Below, piece by piece: positions 22,212-33,439 of a stretch of 64,000 bases of DNA. The DNA comes from Perilla frutescens (taxonomy: Eukaryota; Streptophyta; Magnoliopsida; Lamiales; Lamiaceae): the NCBI GenBank assembly GCA_026008535.1, contig BRKX01000012.1, positions 23,961,848 through 24,025,847 on the forward strand, in the 5' to 3' direction. The notes beneath the pieces were generated by a model. That model saw only the letters and a program-made list of their open reading frames with translations, made no database searches and was not told the DNA's origin. The position numbers and the translations under genes were made by a program. The first letter of the stretch is position 1, and each line of letters opens with the position of its first letter.

Positions 22212-25200
22212 CTATATTATATCTAAAAGTAAGATAGTCTAGCATAAATAGAAATTATTCATTTTCCCGCCTAAACTATATTTCTAGAAACAGAAATCTA
22301 TAATATTTAATCAAAAGATTATTTACACATATTAATTAATATATTAATAAACATCTAAAGATATATTAGCCAATGAATTAGATTGTGCATGCCAGTCAAT
22401 ATTCAGCCAATTATGGACGATTATAAGTACTAAATGAATGCTATCATAAATAAATAAATTATTATTATTAAAAATTATTATTATAACTCATTCCAAAAAG
22501 GATAATGTGAATAAATATCTTAATATAAATCTTAATCTTATCTTATTTTAATCTTAATTAATCTATAATAATAATAATAATAATAATAATTTATACATAA
22601 AATTTTGGATTTTCATGACCAAATAACCGTGTATATGTATTGGGGATTATTATTTAATTCGTGCTAATTTATATGCATATTTACATGCATGATAATTAAA
22701 CTTTTAATTATTAAGGCTATTATAGAGGCATTAAGGTAGGTTAATTGAATTGGTGTGTGTATATATATACATATATATATGTATATATATTATTTTATGG
22801 GTGACCATTTGTATTCTTTTTCGAATTTTGCTGTCTAATGCAAAATTAATTTTTACTCTATATAATTAACTAATTATTTTCAACTACACAAATCGATGCA
22901 TGTAGTTTAATTATGGTAATGGAGTGTATATGTTATGAAATTTATACCATGAATGATTTAGAAGATTTGGAAGATTGCATCAATTAATTAGAATATCTCT
23001 ACTGATTTAGAGGATTGAAATTTATTATATAGTCATAAATTCTCATAATAATACACTATTCTATTAGAATCTTTTAGAGTCCATAATAAAAAAATACACT
23101 AAAAAAAATAATATATTCAACTAATAAGAGAAAGTATATACAGTTTCCGGATATCTAATTATTTAAATTGAATATAATTTAATTATATATTTATCTAATT
23201 ATAATATATATAGTCGAATCCAAATATAATTACATTAAACCCATTGCTCAAATTAGAAAATCTACCTATATATTTAACTACTTTAAATACATTAATCATA
23301 TCAATTAGTAATTGATAATTATTTGTTATATAATTATACACGCTGCTTTTATGTTGATTATATAAATATATGTGATTAGGAAAGTTAATGCATTCTGCTA
23401 ATATTTCTCTATATATTGATGGTCTCATTTCAAAACTTTTGATTAAACATTTCTTCCAAAGTTTTGAAAAAAAAATGCTATAATTCTTTTTCAACATTTC
23501 ATGATATATTTTTTCGAATTTGTTTGTGTCCATATCATTGCATTGTTCATTTTGTTGTAATTATTGTTGTAGAACATGTAATGAAAACTACAAACTAATC
23601 TAATGATTTTTTTTTATTTTTGTAATTTTATGGCAGGATACAAATTGTAGAAAAATAGTCATGATCGTTTGTCTTGCCTCAACAAGGACCAACATCACAC
23701 GGAAAAAGCGGTAGTTTCATTTTTGCTTTTATTATCAAAAGGTTGGTGCCGACACAAATATAATTACTTCAATTTTTAAACATGTATACATGCATGTATT
23801 GATATCTAAATTATTGTTGCATATGAGATTTTTCACTTGAGGTTTGACTTTCAGAAAAATTCGGATAAAAATCTTATATGTTTATGGTTGCATTAGGAAA
23901 TAGTTCTCATTTATTTTCTCTTTTGTTGTCATTTGGACTTTTGAGTCCAAAAGTCCATCTAGCAATGGTAGTGTTAAACTACAAATTAAATACAACAGTA
24001 AAATGAATTGTCAAAGTCCACCTAGCAATTAACTTTTGATGCAGAGAGAAGATGAGCTGCGATGGTGGAGAGTTGGAGACCAAGTTCTTGAAGAGCTTCT
24101 TGCTCTTAGAATTTTATGTATCCGAGTTTCAGATTTTATCTTTAAATATTTCATATATTGTAGTATATATAATCCGATGCAGTCTTCTTCCATTAATGAA
24201 TTTTTTTTAATTGAAATATACACAATTTATTTGTCATTGAGATAGGTAAGCAACTTATTGATTATAGTTTTCAGATATGTTGATGATCTTATTACAGTGA
24301 AATATATTGATGATCTTGAATATATATTTTGAATCCAAATCTTCACCCAAATCCAATCAAAATTATAGTGTCCCGGCAAAAAATGTAGAGGATTTTAATA
24401 AACTTATTTTATTAATTAGAGCCGTTTATGTTATTTTATAAAGTGAAGAATTAACTCATGATTGATCCTAAGTTCCGCGATCTTTATTGTAGTTTGATTA
24501 TTTAAATTTATTATATTTTATCAAAAAAATCTCAGAGATATATATGTTATATATTTTACTTATTTTTTTTATATATTTTGTGAAATTTCAATACATAATT
24601 GTGAACTTTTTAGCCTTTTATTTTAAAATGAGGAGTTCAGTATTATTAATAATGATTGAAATTTTTATTTTCCCAAATTTTTAATATCACATATTTGTGT
24701 AGCACCAACAAGATGGTCTATTTGTGCACTTTGAATTATAAAAATCATCGATGGTTGAATGGTTGTTTGTAATCTTGTGGTTTACTTTTTGAAGGGATGT
24801 AATTGTATACTTCGTAAATACAAAAAATATATATTGCTTAAAATCAACAAATAGTGTTTAAAACATGGGAAAAATGTTAATTCTTTTATCAATTTATATA
24901 AAATTAGGAATTTAGAAGTATAATTTTATTTTATTTTGTTAAAGTAAAGAATAATGTGGATAATCAAAGCAAAAAAGTCACAATATCATCTATTCTCTAA
25001 AATTACATATACATCAAATGTTAATTTGTGGTAAGCATTAAAAATACATCGTCTAACCAAAATATATATGAATGAATACTAAAAACCAACAATTAACTTA
25101 TCTTTAAGATGGATATTTCAAAGATGGATATTTCAAAGATTGTGCCGATTGGAGGAAATACTTTCATATTCACAAAAGATATGAATCTTTTGATCAACGA

Positions 25201-25447
25201 TTTATGAGAACAATCTACTCTTAATTACAAATAAACTGCGATAAAATTATGAAATTTATTTTTAAATGATTTTTTTAGGGTTTTAGGGGTGGAAGATTTT
25301 GTGATTGAACCTGCATATGTCTCACATCTAAGACTACTGATTTATAATATTTGTGATGCAAAAATCATTTTAAAGTCATTAGTGATTTTTTTAGATTGTT
25401 GGGAGTTAATTTTATGAAATATCATATTTGATTTCACATTCTTTCAA
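22212..25447. other. AT-rich intron-like/intergenic stretch inside the MULE
   Basis: No conserved coding segment on either strand. Low-complexity features include (AAT)n near 22567-22590, a TATATACATATATATATGTA palindrome near 22763 and a 16-bp duplication (AAGATGGATATTTCA) near 25107. It would lie within the large intron of the minus-strand DUF1985 gene. Confidence 0.45.
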
Positions 25448-26186
25448 TCTTTCTTATATGAGTATTTCTAAATGCACCATCGATTTTTCTAAATACACCA
25501 CTAAATAAAATAATTCAAACTTAAGTATTTATAAAATTATTTAAATTCCCTTACTAAATCAAATTAACAATAATTGGAAAATAAAATAATTAAAAAAAAA
25601 TCTGGATCCATCTTCAAATTTGCAAATACGCAATTTTAGGTTAGCCATCTTCTGCAAACCCACCGACCGACCATCTTCAAATTTTTGCGATCCCGCTAGC
25701 CATCTTCTTCCCCAACAATCTGCAACAATTTCTTCTTCCCCAATAATATGTATCAAATCTCAGACTCTAACTTACTGTTGAGGAGGGACGCAATGCTGAC
25801 GTCATCAGGACATCGTAAAGATGATCGTCGGTGCCCATTCGGAATACCATCATCGACATCTTGCTCAGCTACTCTCCTAGGAGAAGAAATGATGGGCGTT
25901 CGGAAAAGTTCTCATTGATTTTTTTTATTTTATTTTTTCTATTTTTAATGTTTTTGATAATTAAAATTTAATTTTTAAACTAGAAGAGTAAAAGATATAT
26001 TTACTATGTTGTGTAAAGAAAAAATGTAAAAAAAAATAAAAATATGTGTAGCGTATAAGAAACACCTTTCTTATATTTGATGCGACTAATATTATTTTTA
26101 TGATTAGAGAAATAATAATTATTGTGATATTTTAATAAAATATTGTATATGTATCTTATCCGTGCATCGCACAGGTGATATACTAG
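25448..26186 (+). mobile_element. Candidate non-autonomous Helitron
   Basis: The right end has Helitron 3' hallmarks: a hairpin (CCGTGC-ATC-GCACAGG, one mismatch) about 8 nt before CTAG, followed by host T (26187). The DUF1985 reading frame stops exactly there, marking an insertion. The left end is only a guess: A|TCTTTCTTATATGAG at 25447/25448, followed by TTTCTAAATGCACC words. A related 3' end is at 58894. No Rep/helicase is encoded. Confidence 0.4.
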
Positions 26187-26801
26187 TTGGAGTAATGCCA
26201 ACATAGTGTATCAGGGCACCGTAGGTGTATGCCCCCCAAGGAAATCTATTCCAAGTCAATAACTCATCAACTAAAATCCAGGCCCAATCCTCGACTTTAC
26301 GCGATTCGGCAAATCCAAGAAAGAAGAAATATAATGCTAAAATATTAGCCACTTTCAGGTAATCATCACACTTCTCATTATCATCCACAGGCAATGTCTC
26401 TGAACCCTCATATAATGTGAGTTGTTTGAACTTCTGCAGTAGGACTTTCAAACTAATTGACTCACCATTGGCCACCCGCTTATAAACTCCAAGTGTAGAC
26501 AGATCATGAGGCCCTTCAGTCGGGACAAAACTAGAATATCCAAAATTCAACCGTGTCACCAATGCATAATGCTCAGGACAAAATCGAAACTGAATGTCTT
26601 GTACAGAAAACCAAATCTCATCGGGATTATCACTGATAATCTCATAGCTTAATAGAACGTGAAGTGCTCTAGAAGCACTATTACCTGGCCTCCAAGATAA
26701 AACATGACCAAAGCACCCTGTTCTGAAATGAGCTAAGAGGGGTTCCCCACCAATATCATTAAGTGTTTTATAAATTATTTCAAACACCTTCCATTTGTAA
26801 T

Positions 26802-27224
26802 TGTGGAGTTTTGTTAGCCCAATGATCTATTAAATGGGTTTTGTGATTTATTTATTGGCCCAAACTCCCTAATAAGCCCAAGTCACCTAATACATCCCTA
26901 ATCTCTTTCTTCTTCCTTTTAAATAACTCTCCCGCCGCACTGTTACGTACTAAGCTTGAGAAAACACTCTGGAATCGGGCTCTGCTATTCCCGATCAAAC
27001 TCCTCGCCGGATTCCCTGTTCATCGGTGTCCTGTTGGCGTCGAGTGTGTGTGCAAGCTTCGTGAGGGAGTGTCGATTAGCTTGGCCGTGTTCTGTCCCTT
27101 TTTCCTTCTTGCTCGTGACCTGTTCTTGAAGCCCGACTGATCGATTATTGTTGCCGGAAGAAGACGTTGCCGCTCATTTGGATCCTGAGCCAATCTCTTC
27201 TTCAATCCTCTTATTTTTCTATTA
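26802..27224 (+). repeat. 5' LTR of the copia element (3' tip missing)
   Basis: 423 bp, TGTGGAGTTTTG to CTATTA. TTTTAAATAACTCTCC at about 26925 may be a TATA-like core. The close match to the 3' LTR suggests recent insertion. Confidence 0.93.
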
Positions 27225-27226
27225 GG

Positions 27227-28814
27227 TGCTATTCCTGAGTCATTTTCTGAGGTCAAATCTGCTTTGAAATATGGTGGGTCAAAAGTTACTTGCAATATGA
27301 TTGTAACAGGCTTGAAAGCTAAAGAAAATGAGCTTAAAAAGTTAAAATCCAAACCTTTGCATAATGAGATCATGTATGTGAATAGGAGTAATAATAGAAA
27401 TCCCCCACATGGCTTTAATAGACCTCCGAATCCTGAGAATCTTAATGTGCTTGCAGCTGAAAGACATAGGAGGGATATGCAATTAGGGCAAAACCAACAT
27501 CATAATCATGCTCCTAATTATGCTCAGAATCATACGTTTGACCAGAAGCCTAGGAAAACATGCTGGAATTGTGGTAAACCTGGTCATTTTTCTAATAGAT
27601 GTAAGCAACCGAAAAGAAATAAAGGTTATGAAAATTATAAGCCTAAACAGCATGCTAATAATGTGTATGAGGATGATGGTATTTATATGGTACATGATGC
27701 ATATGACTTTCAGTTCATCAATTACACGAATGTTGTGTCAAAATATGTTTCTAATAATGAATGGCTCATTGATTCTGGTTGCACGTTTCATTTCACTCCA
27801 TTTAAGCATCTATTTCATAACCTGCAATATATGAATTATGGACATGTAGCTCTTGCGGATGGTCAAAATTGTGACATTCAAGGAAAAGATGATATCTGCT
27901 TGAGATTTGAAAATGGGAGCCTGCTTACATTAAGTGATGTCAGATATGTGCCTCAATTGAAATTCAATTTGTTATCTGTGTCCAAAATTGCTGACAAGAT
28001 GCTTGAAGGTTCTGTGAATTCTTTGAGATTCAAATTTGAGAAAGATTCAGAGCTTTATTTTATTGCTCCTCGAAAGGGTGATTTGTATGTTGTCCATGCT
28101 GAGTCTGTGCCTCTGTCTGTTGTTAATGTGATTCAAGAAGATAAGACTGCATTATGGCATGCTAGACTAGGACATATGAGCAATAAAGGTCTTTCAATTT
28201 TGCATAAAAATGGTGCATTTGGCAAAGATAAAGTGTCTGCTATTCCTTTCTGTGAACCGTGTGTTATGGGCAAGCATCATAAAATTCATTTACCTATCAC
28301 TGTGCCTTATCCTAGAAAGCATGATTTTCCCTGTTTATCTGAATCCTCACCTTATGCACCTCCAAGTGAGGTGGAAAATTTGGAAAATTTGGATAATAAT
28401 TTGTTTGATTTTATGCCTGCTCCACCTGTTGCTCCAAGTGAGGTGGAGGATAAGGTGGAGAATGTGACTCCTATGCCGTCTGAATCTGAAAATGTGTCTA
28501 ATGATTTATCTATCACTGAGCATGAGTCTGATAATCATAATGTGGATGAGTCTGTGTCTGAGCATGAGGCTAATGATGAGCCTAGAACTTATAATGAAGA
28601 TGTGAAATCTGATGAATCTGATAAATGGTTTGCTGCTATGAATTGTGAGATGAAATCTTTGCATGACAACAATACTCGGATACTTGTTAAAAAATGGAAA
28701 GCTTTGCTTGATAAGATCCCCTCTGAATTTAACCCTGCGGATATGGGCACTAAGTGCCTTCCAGTTGCAAAGCTAATATCCTGCAAGAGATCACTGAACT
28801 TTGATCTTGGTTAA
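27227..28814 (+). CDS. Copia gag-protease-GAG_pre-integrase ORF with integrase core and RT core deleted
   Basis: Open for over 500 codons up to TAA at 28812-28814; no native ATG remains upstream (first in-frame ATG about 27297). Order: gag tail (ALKYGGSKVTCN, LKAKENELKKLK), zinc knuckle CWNCGKPGHFSNRC (about 27560-27600), aspartic protease WLIDSGCTFHFTP (about 27762), and the GAG_pre-integrase motif LWHARLGHMSNKGL with CEPC (28150-28260). The text then jumps past the integrase core to an acidic linker, reaches the start of RT (MKSLHDNNT), and jumps again to the element's end (PADMGTKCLP). Catalytic RT and integrase are absent, yet the frame is kept. Confidence 0.88.
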
Positions 28815-29167
28815 ATTCTTTTATGTGAGCTTTATGTGATGGTATTCTAGTTTTGAGGCTAGATACCTTATTTATTTTATGTGTTTTTTCTTACTTGTTG
28901 TTTTTATGTGTTGGTTAGCCTTTCCCGGTGGTACTGTGCTAGGTTGCATCTCAGTCGAGGATAGTCTTTAAGTGACTTGAGGTGATTTACAAAAGGGTTG
29001 GTCTCTAGTGTTGAGATTGAGTTCAATACGCATAGTATTGTTCTCTCCCGCTCTTGTCTTGTCTTCGTGATAGACGTGAGTAAAAATAGGCGATGATGTT
29101 ATCCATGTAAGGGTGTGCGATGTTTTCTTCTATGGCGACTTAATGATCAGTGGGCCAAAGGTGGAAA

Positions 29168-29593
29168 TGTGGAGTTTTGTTGGCCCAATGATCTATTAAA
29201 TGGGTTTTGTGATTTATTTATTGGCCCAAACTCCCTAATAAGCCCAAGTCACCTAATACAGCCCTAATCTCCTTCTTCTTCCTTTTAAATAACTCTCCCG
29301 CCGCACTGTTACGTACTAAGCTTGAGAAAACACTCTGGAATTGGGCTCTGCTATTCCCGATCAAACTCCTCGCCGGATTCCCTGTTCATTGGTGTCCTGT
29401 TGGCGTCGAGTGTGTGTGAAAGCTTCGTGATGGAGTGTCGATTAGCTTGGCCGTGTTCTGCCCCTTTTCCCTTCTTGCTCGTGACCTGTTCTTGAAGCCC
29501 GACTGATCGATTATTGTTACCGGAAGAAGACGCTGCCGCTCATTTGGATCCTGAGCCAATCTCTTCTTCAATCCTCTTATTTTTCTATTATCA
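29168..29593 (+). repeat. 3' LTR of the copia element
   Basis: 426 bp, TG...CA; differs from the 5' LTR by roughly a dozen single-base changes. Confidence 0.93.
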
Positions 29594-30488
29594 TATATAT
29601 ATATATACATTCTGGATTCATCGTGCTTGTTGATTTACATTCACATACAGATAGATATATATATATTGCTGGGATCAATACATATATATATATATACATA
29701 TTGATACATTATTTCTCATTTAAAGCAGCACAGTGATTGGAGAATTCAACCAGAAGCCACAGCAAACCTCTGCAATAATTTGACGTTGCTGCTCTACATC
29801 GCCTAACGCCGGAGAAGACGCCCCTGCGTTGCAGCTACTGTAGTGAAGGGCAGAGAGGCTCATTGATCTCTAGAGAAGACGACGGCTTCCCTGCTGTTCA
29901 ATCAACGTTGCTGTGTTGTTCAAGTGCTGGAGTGGGCATCGATGAGACACAGTGACTGTGAAGAATCATCTTTGCAGAGAACCAAAGCTTTGGATTTTTA
30001 ATCCAAACATCTCTTTTCCTTTTTTCCTATCTCTGTTCCATTTAATAGCTTATTATATATATTCAGATACATACATATACGCATCTCTCCAGCAACCTCT
30101 ATTTCTTCATCGTTAATTAAGAGTGATATCTCCTTAAAGCTTGCTGTTATTGTGCAGATCACCAGAGAAGACGTCCAGCACTTAACCTCGACTTTCGGAA
30201 TCTTTGTTGCTATTAAGAAGAGAATCTCGACAACCGTAGCCTGTGAAAGCTTATCAACATTACCGCTGCAGAGCTGTTCTTGCCGCAGGGGCATATTAAT
30301 TGAAGTAGAAACAACTCAAAGTTGCTGCCACTATATCTTGTTGAAGCCAGGCGATCGTGTGGCTGACCCCGACGAGTCGGGAAACAAGACGGTGAACCCC
30401 GGCAGGGCACGGATACCCAACAGTAATATAAGTCAATCTTCGGCTCGAGAAATCGAACCTCGGATCTCTTCCAAGCAGGCTATACACA
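29594..30488. other. Unassigned DNA right of the copia element
   Basis: AT microsatellite (29591-29700), then moderately GC-rich text (29740-29960; 30150-30480) with GAGAAGACG repeated several times (29811, 29873, 30165). It reads like a UTR or LTR of an unknown element. ORFs are short and unrecognised on both strands. The upstream part of the DUF1985 gene expected here was not found. Confidence 0.4.
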
Positions 30489-30500
30489 ACAACATAATTT
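30340..30500 (-). mobile_element. Possible tRNA-derived SINE fragment
   Basis: On the minus strand TAGCCTGCTTGGAAGAG (A-box-like) is followed about 10 nt later by GAGGTTCGATTTC (good B-box), then a GC-rich body with CCCTGCCGGGGTTCACCG. No poly(A) or target duplication is visible. The pairing of boxes is the only support. Confidence 0.35.
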
Positions 30501-31990
30501 AAGTGTAAATAACAAATCAAAATATAACTAAACTATAAATTAAAGCAATTAAACATCTAAATTTTACAAAAATAAATACTTAACGTCCGTAGACCGGGAC
30601 TGGTACCTATCACCGACCGGGACCGGTCTCTATCATTGATCAGTACCGGTACCTATTGCCTACCGAGACCAGTCCCTATCATTGATCAGTACTGGTACCT
30701 ACCGACAGATACCGGTACCGATCTTCGGGAGCGATTTTATATCCAATTCATCATAAAATTTCAATAAATTACCCTAATTTAAAATATTTAAATATGCTAA
30801 ATATAATCATGCTAAATCTTACTTCCATATAATCATGCTAAATAAATCATTAAAAAAATCTAATTTACAAAACAATATTTTAAGTGGAAATTCCAACTAT
30901 TCTTACTTACTACCACTTCTCAAATAATATTATGAAAGATATTCATATTCAAAACAATCTTATCTAAAAATATTCACGATTTTAAACTTAAAATTTTCTT
31001 CTGTTAAATAATTAATCATAATAATTTTAAATAACAACATAATTTAAGTGTAAATAACAAATAAAAATATAACTACACTATAAATTAAAGCAATTAAAGA
31101 TCTAAATTTTACAAAATAAATACCTAACGTTAGCAGACCGAGACCGGTACCTATCACCGACCAAGACCAGCCCCTATCATTGATCAGTACTGGTACCTAC
31201 CGACTGGTACCGGTACCGGTCTTCGAGAGTGATTTTATATCCAATTCATCATAAAAATTTCAATAAATTACCCTAATTTAAAATATTTAAACATGCTAAA
31301 TATAATTATATTAAATCTTACTTCCATATAATCATGCTAAATAAATCATTAAAAAAATCTAATTTACAAAATAATATTTTAAGTGGAAATTCCAACTATT
31401 CTTAATTACTACCACTTCTCAAATTATATTATGAAAGATATTCATATTCAAAACAATCTTATCTAAAAATATTCACGATTTTAAACTTAAAATTTTCTTC
31501 TGTTAAATAATTAATCATAATAATTTTAAATGACAACATAATTTAAGTGTAAATAACAAATTGAAATATAACTACACTATGAATTAAAGCAATTAAAGAT
31601 CTAAATTTTACAAAATAAATACCTAACATTAGCAGATAGGGACCGGTACCTATCACCGATCGAGACCAGTCCCTATCATTGATCAGTACTGGTACCTACC
31701 GACTGGTACCGGTACCGGTCTTCGGGAGCGATTTTATATCCAATTCATCATAAAATTTCAATAAATTATCCTAATTTAAAATATTTAAATATGCTAAATA
31801 TAATCATGCTAAATCTTACTTCCATATAATCATGCTAAATAAATCATTAAAAAAATCTAATAATTTCAAATAACACTTAAATAAAGTCGATTTATGAACA
31901 CTTAAATAATTTCAAATAACAGCATAATTTAATTGTAAATAACAAATCGAAATATAACTAAACTATAAATTAAAGCAATTAAAGATTTAA
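30489..31990. repeat. Tandem repeat, unit about 500-545 bp, about 3 copies
   Basis: The phrase ACATAATTTAAGTGTAAATA recurs at about 30490, 31036 and 31534, with a variant near 31917; the last unit is shortened. Each unit has a GC-rich core of GACCGGTACC/CCGGTACCGGTC palindromes (30590-30730, 31125-31215, 31625-31725) set in AT-rich spacer. No ORF is conserved. Confidence 0.88.
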
Positions 31991-32929
31991 ATTTTACGAA
32001 AATAAATACTTAATCATCATGCTTTCGATATTTGAGGATGAAGACTAACTTGTGAATGTGATGAAGACATCTCGCAGCGTAGTTCCGGGTGAAGAAAGAC
32101 GCCCCCTATCTTTGAAAGTGGCCCGACACTTCGTTCGTACCTTCTTGGCTTAGGCTTTAAGTCCAATCTTCAAGGAGAGAAATTAAAAGTTAAAAACTAA
32201 ATATACATCACTAATAGTTAACTATATTTTACCATTGTCTTCTTCTTCGAGAAAATGACTGAAACCTTTATTTGGTTTTGTGCATGATTCTAATATTCTA
32301 GAATTTTCCAGCTTATTTTTTCTATAAGACAACATCATCATATCATCACAATTTTATTTTATTTTATTTTTCAATCTCTTAATAGAGAAGAAATATTAAT
32401 ATAAACAGGGCATAAGCGCTAAAAAAGATGAAGCTAAATTGAATTGAATGAAGAATAGTATTGTGGCTGAGGAATTGACTCACAGTGAAGAAAAGCCAGC
32501 CGAGGATGCGAAGCTTCTGAAACTACATTGGTGGTCTCCACAGAAGCAAGTTGATGAGAAAATAAAGGAGTCCTTCCATTTTAAATAATTTTTACCGAGA
32601 TGAGATAGTCAAAAAGTTAAAGTAACTCACGTGAAAGCATTGCACCTTTTCAGTTTTGTATATCATGCACTAGGATGCATTTGCATCTTTTTTACTTTAT
32701 TGACAAGTGTTCCACTTTCTCATAAAAAAAAAAAGAGAAAGTATTTTTACTATTTAGATATACGACATATTCAATTTCTAAAAATCCCCAAATTAAAAAT
32801 GAAATGAACCTAATTCATTTTCTTTTCTCTTCTCCAACGAATCATCCTCCACCATCATAGATCGGACAATCCAATCCATCCACCACTACTCTCTCTCTTT
32901 TCTGTACTAAAGAAGAAGAATATAAGAAA
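31991..32929. other. MULE interior with exon-like islands
   Basis: Two islands (32030-32180 and 32460-32570) are more GC-rich and contain splice-like signals on the minus strand (for example CACTGTGAGTC), but I could not identify them. They could be further captured gene pieces, by analogy with 33.2 and 36.4 kb. The rest is AT-rich. Confidence 0.35.
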
Positions 32930-33217
32930 ATGGCAATCTCTTCCTTGACGATCGTGGCGATGGTGATGGTGGCGCTAGTATTTGGCCGCGAGGAGAGTGG
33001 CGGAAGGGCAATCAGACTGCATATCGAAGCTAGTACCGTGCACATAGTACTTGAACTCGACAAAACCATCGAAGGAGTGCTGCGAGGAGATGAGAATTGT
33101 GCTGTGAGGGACCTCAAAAAAGGTATTCGAGTTGTGCCCTTATATACTCACAAGAAAGTCAACTACAAGACTGTCAAGCTTCTCATGAGATTTCAATTTC
33201 TTTGTCGCCTCTCTTGA
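32930..33217 (+). other. Unidentified open frame of 95 codons with signal-peptide-like start
   Basis: Starts MAISSLTIVAMVMVALVFG, a hydrophobic leader after a plausible AAAATGGCA context, then a hydrophilic stretch. No family is recognised. The last third overlaps the ceramidase fragment on the other strand. The minus strand is also partly open, so the coding strand is uncertain; probably part of the mosaic of captured DNA. Confidence 0.25.
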
Positions 33218-33439
33218 AGGCCGCGTTCTTGGTACATCTACGCTGACATCCCCAAATTTTACACCAATTGGAGTTGCATCCATCACTATTGGTGTGAGCA
33301 AGCTTATTTACTTGTCGAGTAGATCTGGGGGTTGTGGACCGGATTCAACTGGTTTTCCGTTGATTAGGGTTGTGGCGAGCTTCTGGAATTCTTGAATGTA
33401 GGCACTGAGTGTATGAGGGTCGTACAATGTCGATGCACC
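33195..33439 (-). pseudogene. Captured fragment of a neutral ceramidase gene
   Basis: Minus-strand text after an intact acceptor (TTTCAG|GGTGCATCG) reads GASTLYDPHTLSAYIQEFQK, then LATTLINGKPVESGP and PPDLLDK; after a TAA where the family has Gln it continues ISLLTPIVMDATPIGVKFGD, then after a frameshift NAAFKRGDK. This matches my memory of the C-terminal region of plant neutral ceramidases, which hydrolyse ceramide to sphingosine and fatty acid. The retained splice acceptor shows capture from genomic DNA. Only about 80 codons exist and it cannot make an enzyme. Confidence 0.7.

Larger units (their letters stand above)
21984..26801 (-). pseudogene. DUF1985-type (Ulp1-associated) transposon gene, broken
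   Basis: The main exon (26801-26187) starts at the copia insertion and reads YKWKVFEIIYKTLND, LLAHFRTGCFGHVLSW, LHVLLSYEI and WNRFPWGAYTYGALI, typical of DUF1985, the N-terminal domain of Ulp1-like proteins carried by plant transposons. At 26186 it is cut by a Helitron-type terminus. Further exons fit at 22211-22152 (MPKYHLYGPMWALQ) and 22085-21984 (VWAYETIPALGEAAANRSF), with acceptors TATAG and CACAG and donor CAG|GTAATT. The start is lost at the copia LTR. No Ulp1 catalytic domain is visible. The role of these proteins in transposition is not established. Confidence 0.75.
26802..29593 (+). mobile_element. Internally deleted Ty1/copia retrotransposon
   Basis: 5' LTR 26802-27224, 3' LTR 29168-29593, nearly identical (TGTGGAGTTTTGTT start; end TTCTATTATCA). 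The 5' LTR lacks its last TCA and joins directly to mid-gag coding DNA, so the PBS and gag N-terminus are deleted. A purine tract GGGCCAAAGGTGGAAA precedes the 3' LTR. The flanks GTAAT and TATAT do not form a duplication. It interrupts the DUF1985 gene. Confidence 0.92.

Noticed and set aside
22563..25447. Functional promoter or gene in the AT-rich MULE interior
   Set aside because: Only low-complexity AT DNA and short ORFs; no splice-linked coding signal.
30152..30520. Overlapping ORFs of 116 and 74 codons on both strands
   Set aside because: No family similarity; they follow GC-rich SINE-like DNA.
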